From contig NZ_SMGI01000002.1 in assembly GCF_004346845.1 (NCBI RefSeq), forward strand, positions 496,001 through 560,000: 64,000 nt of DNA, read 5' to 3'. Shown here one piece after another: positions 63,106-64,000 of the stretch. The notes under the pieces were generated by a model that was not told where the DNA came from, did no database searches, and saw only the letters and a program-made list of their open reading frames with translations. Source of the DNA: Winogradskyella wandonensis (lineage in GTDB: Bacteria > Bacteroidota > Bacteroidia > Flavobacteriales > Flavobacteriaceae). The translations under genes and the position numbers were made by a program. Positions within the stretch are counted from its first letter, which is position 1, and every line of letters starts with the position of its first letter.

Positions 63106-64000
63106 ATGATAAAAAATTTCATTTCAAAAATTAATAAAGTCATTTTTTTTCTCTTTATTGTAAATGTTACTCTACCTTCTGATTTTTATGCCCAAAATTT
63201 GAAGTCCGAAAGAATATTAAATTCGTTTCAAGAAAATTTCAAAAACCCTAGAGAAATTAGCTATGTTCATATAAATAAGTCCATTTATATCAAGGGTGAA
63301 ATGTTAGGATTAACAGCTTACGTATTTGATAAAGCTTCCACTACATTAAGTACAAACTCAACAAATCTTTACTGTACGATAGAGGATAAGAACGGTAATA
63401 GAATAAAGGAAGACTTATTAATGCTTGTTAAAGGTATTACTAATAATTCCATAGAAATAGATAGCTCATTTACTACTGGAACATATGTCATAAAAGCATA
63501 TACTAATTGGATGCGAAATTTTGATGAACAAAATTATTTTGTAAGTTCTTTCAAAGTCATAGACCCAGAAATTACCAAAGAAGCTATTACTACAAACAGC
63601 GACCTCGCTCCTGAAATCCAGGTACTACCTGAGGGCGGACACGCTATTTACGATACATTTAATACTTTTGGAATCATAGCAAAGGACCAATTTGGTCAAG
63701 GCTTGTCTTTATTAAAAGCTTCAATTGTTGAGAATGACAAAGATACCATCTCTACGTTATCACTTAATCAATTTGGCATAGGAAAAGTTTTGTTTAAGCC
63801 AAAAAAGGGAAATAATTACAAAGCCGTAGTTTTTAAAGACCGTACACCCTTTACAACTCCGATTGAAAATATTAAAAAAACTGGGATTGGTATTAGTGTT
63901 AAGCAGATGAGAGACAAAACACTAATATCTGTATATAAAAACAACGCTACTAAAGACAGATTCTATAAAGTTGTTTTACATAACGGAAAAGAAATAAATA
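63106..64000 (+). CDS. Paralogous MG2-like exported protein, truncated by the window end
   Basis: The frame opens with ATG 5 bases after the previous stop (MIKNFISKINKVIFFLFIVN) and is still open at the right edge after 298 codons. It repeats the neighbour's layout: a signal segment, REISYVHINKSIYIKGEMLG, TAYVFDKAS, AYTNWMRNF, then LPEGGHAIYDTF and GIGISVKQMRDK, each with a counterpart in the upstream protein. This is a tandem gene duplication with considerable divergence. The C-terminal plug-like part is expected beyond the window. Confidence 0.88.
   Translation, partial: MIKNFISKINKVIFFLFIVNVTLPSDFYAQNLKSERILNSFQENFKNPREISYVHINKSIYIKGEMLGLTAYVFDKASTTLSTNSTNLYCTIEDKNGNRIKEDLLMLVKGITNNSIEIDSSFTTGTYVIKAYTNWMRNFDEQNYFVSSFKVIDPEITKEAITTNSDLAPEIQVLPEGGHAIYDTFNTFGIIAKDQFGQGLSLLKASIVENDKDTISTLSLNQFGIGKVLFKPKKGNNYKAVVFKDRTPFTTPIENIKKTGIGISVKQMRDKTLISVYKNNATKDRFYKVVLHNGKEIN

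Overview
This window is low-GC DNA of a Bacteroidota bacterium, almost certainly a member of the marine Flavobacteriaceae. The evidence is clade-typical gene families (PorZ and type IX secretion C-terminal sorting domains, a DUF4270 lipoprotein, a THC0290_0291-like barrel, SusC-style TonB receptors with CarboxypepD_reg domains), a separate atpD-atpC pair, a glycogen-synthase N-domain orphan, and promoters of the Bacteroidota type (TTTG, 19-21 nt, TAnnTTTG). It looks chromosomal. I see no rRNA, tRNA, CRISPR array, prophage or insertion sequence. It begins inside one gene and ends inside another.

Layout. 1-5.3 kb: ileS, a DksA-like protein, an exported protein and lspA, in one minus-strand operon. 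5.3-7.9 kb: a four-gene signalling operon in which the membrane sensor, histidine kinase and response regulator are separate proteins. 7.9-13.4 kb: panC-panD, a flippase-like membrane protein, an esterase-like protein, radA and an exported protein, all minus strand. 13.4-17.8 kb: glycogen-synthase-like protein, DUF4270 lipoprotein and glmS. 18-22.3 kb: TonB receptor plus SGNH-type lipoprotein. 22.4-24.3 kb: atpD-atpC. 24.4-29.4 kb: a self-cleaving-type S24 repressor divergent from a second, error-prone-type DnaE and an active-type DinB; this looks like a DNA-damage mutagenesis cassette. 29.4-34.6 kb: HTH/DUF2975 pair, TonB receptor, NfeD-flotillin pair. 34.6-39.7 kb: JmjC-like cupin protein, recX, a 1.2-kb-residue-scale secreted lamin-tail protein. 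39.8-46.8 kb: porZ-recO-haem-type TonB receptor operon and gdhA. 47-54.6 kb: barrel protein, cystathionine gamma-synthase-type enzyme, lipoprotein, Na+/H+ antiporter, DinB-fold protein, ArsC-like, EamA transporter, GNAT-like protein, thioesterase. 54.8-60.6 kb: yicC, gmk, nadD, yraN, an S66 carboxypeptidase and metG. 60.7-64 kb: two tandem paralogous exported proteins, the second cut by the window end.

Most notable: (a) the S24-DnaE-DinB cassette with two operator-like motifs 22 bp apart lying on opposed -7 boxes; (b) a dispersed palindromic repeat family with one intergenic copy and two apparently in-frame insertions inside metG; (c) a perfect 22-bp tandem repeat, each unit carrying a 12-bp palindrome, in front of the paralogous pair; (d) several other intergenic inverted-repeat families; and (e) an esterase-family protein whose catalytic serine position is glycine.
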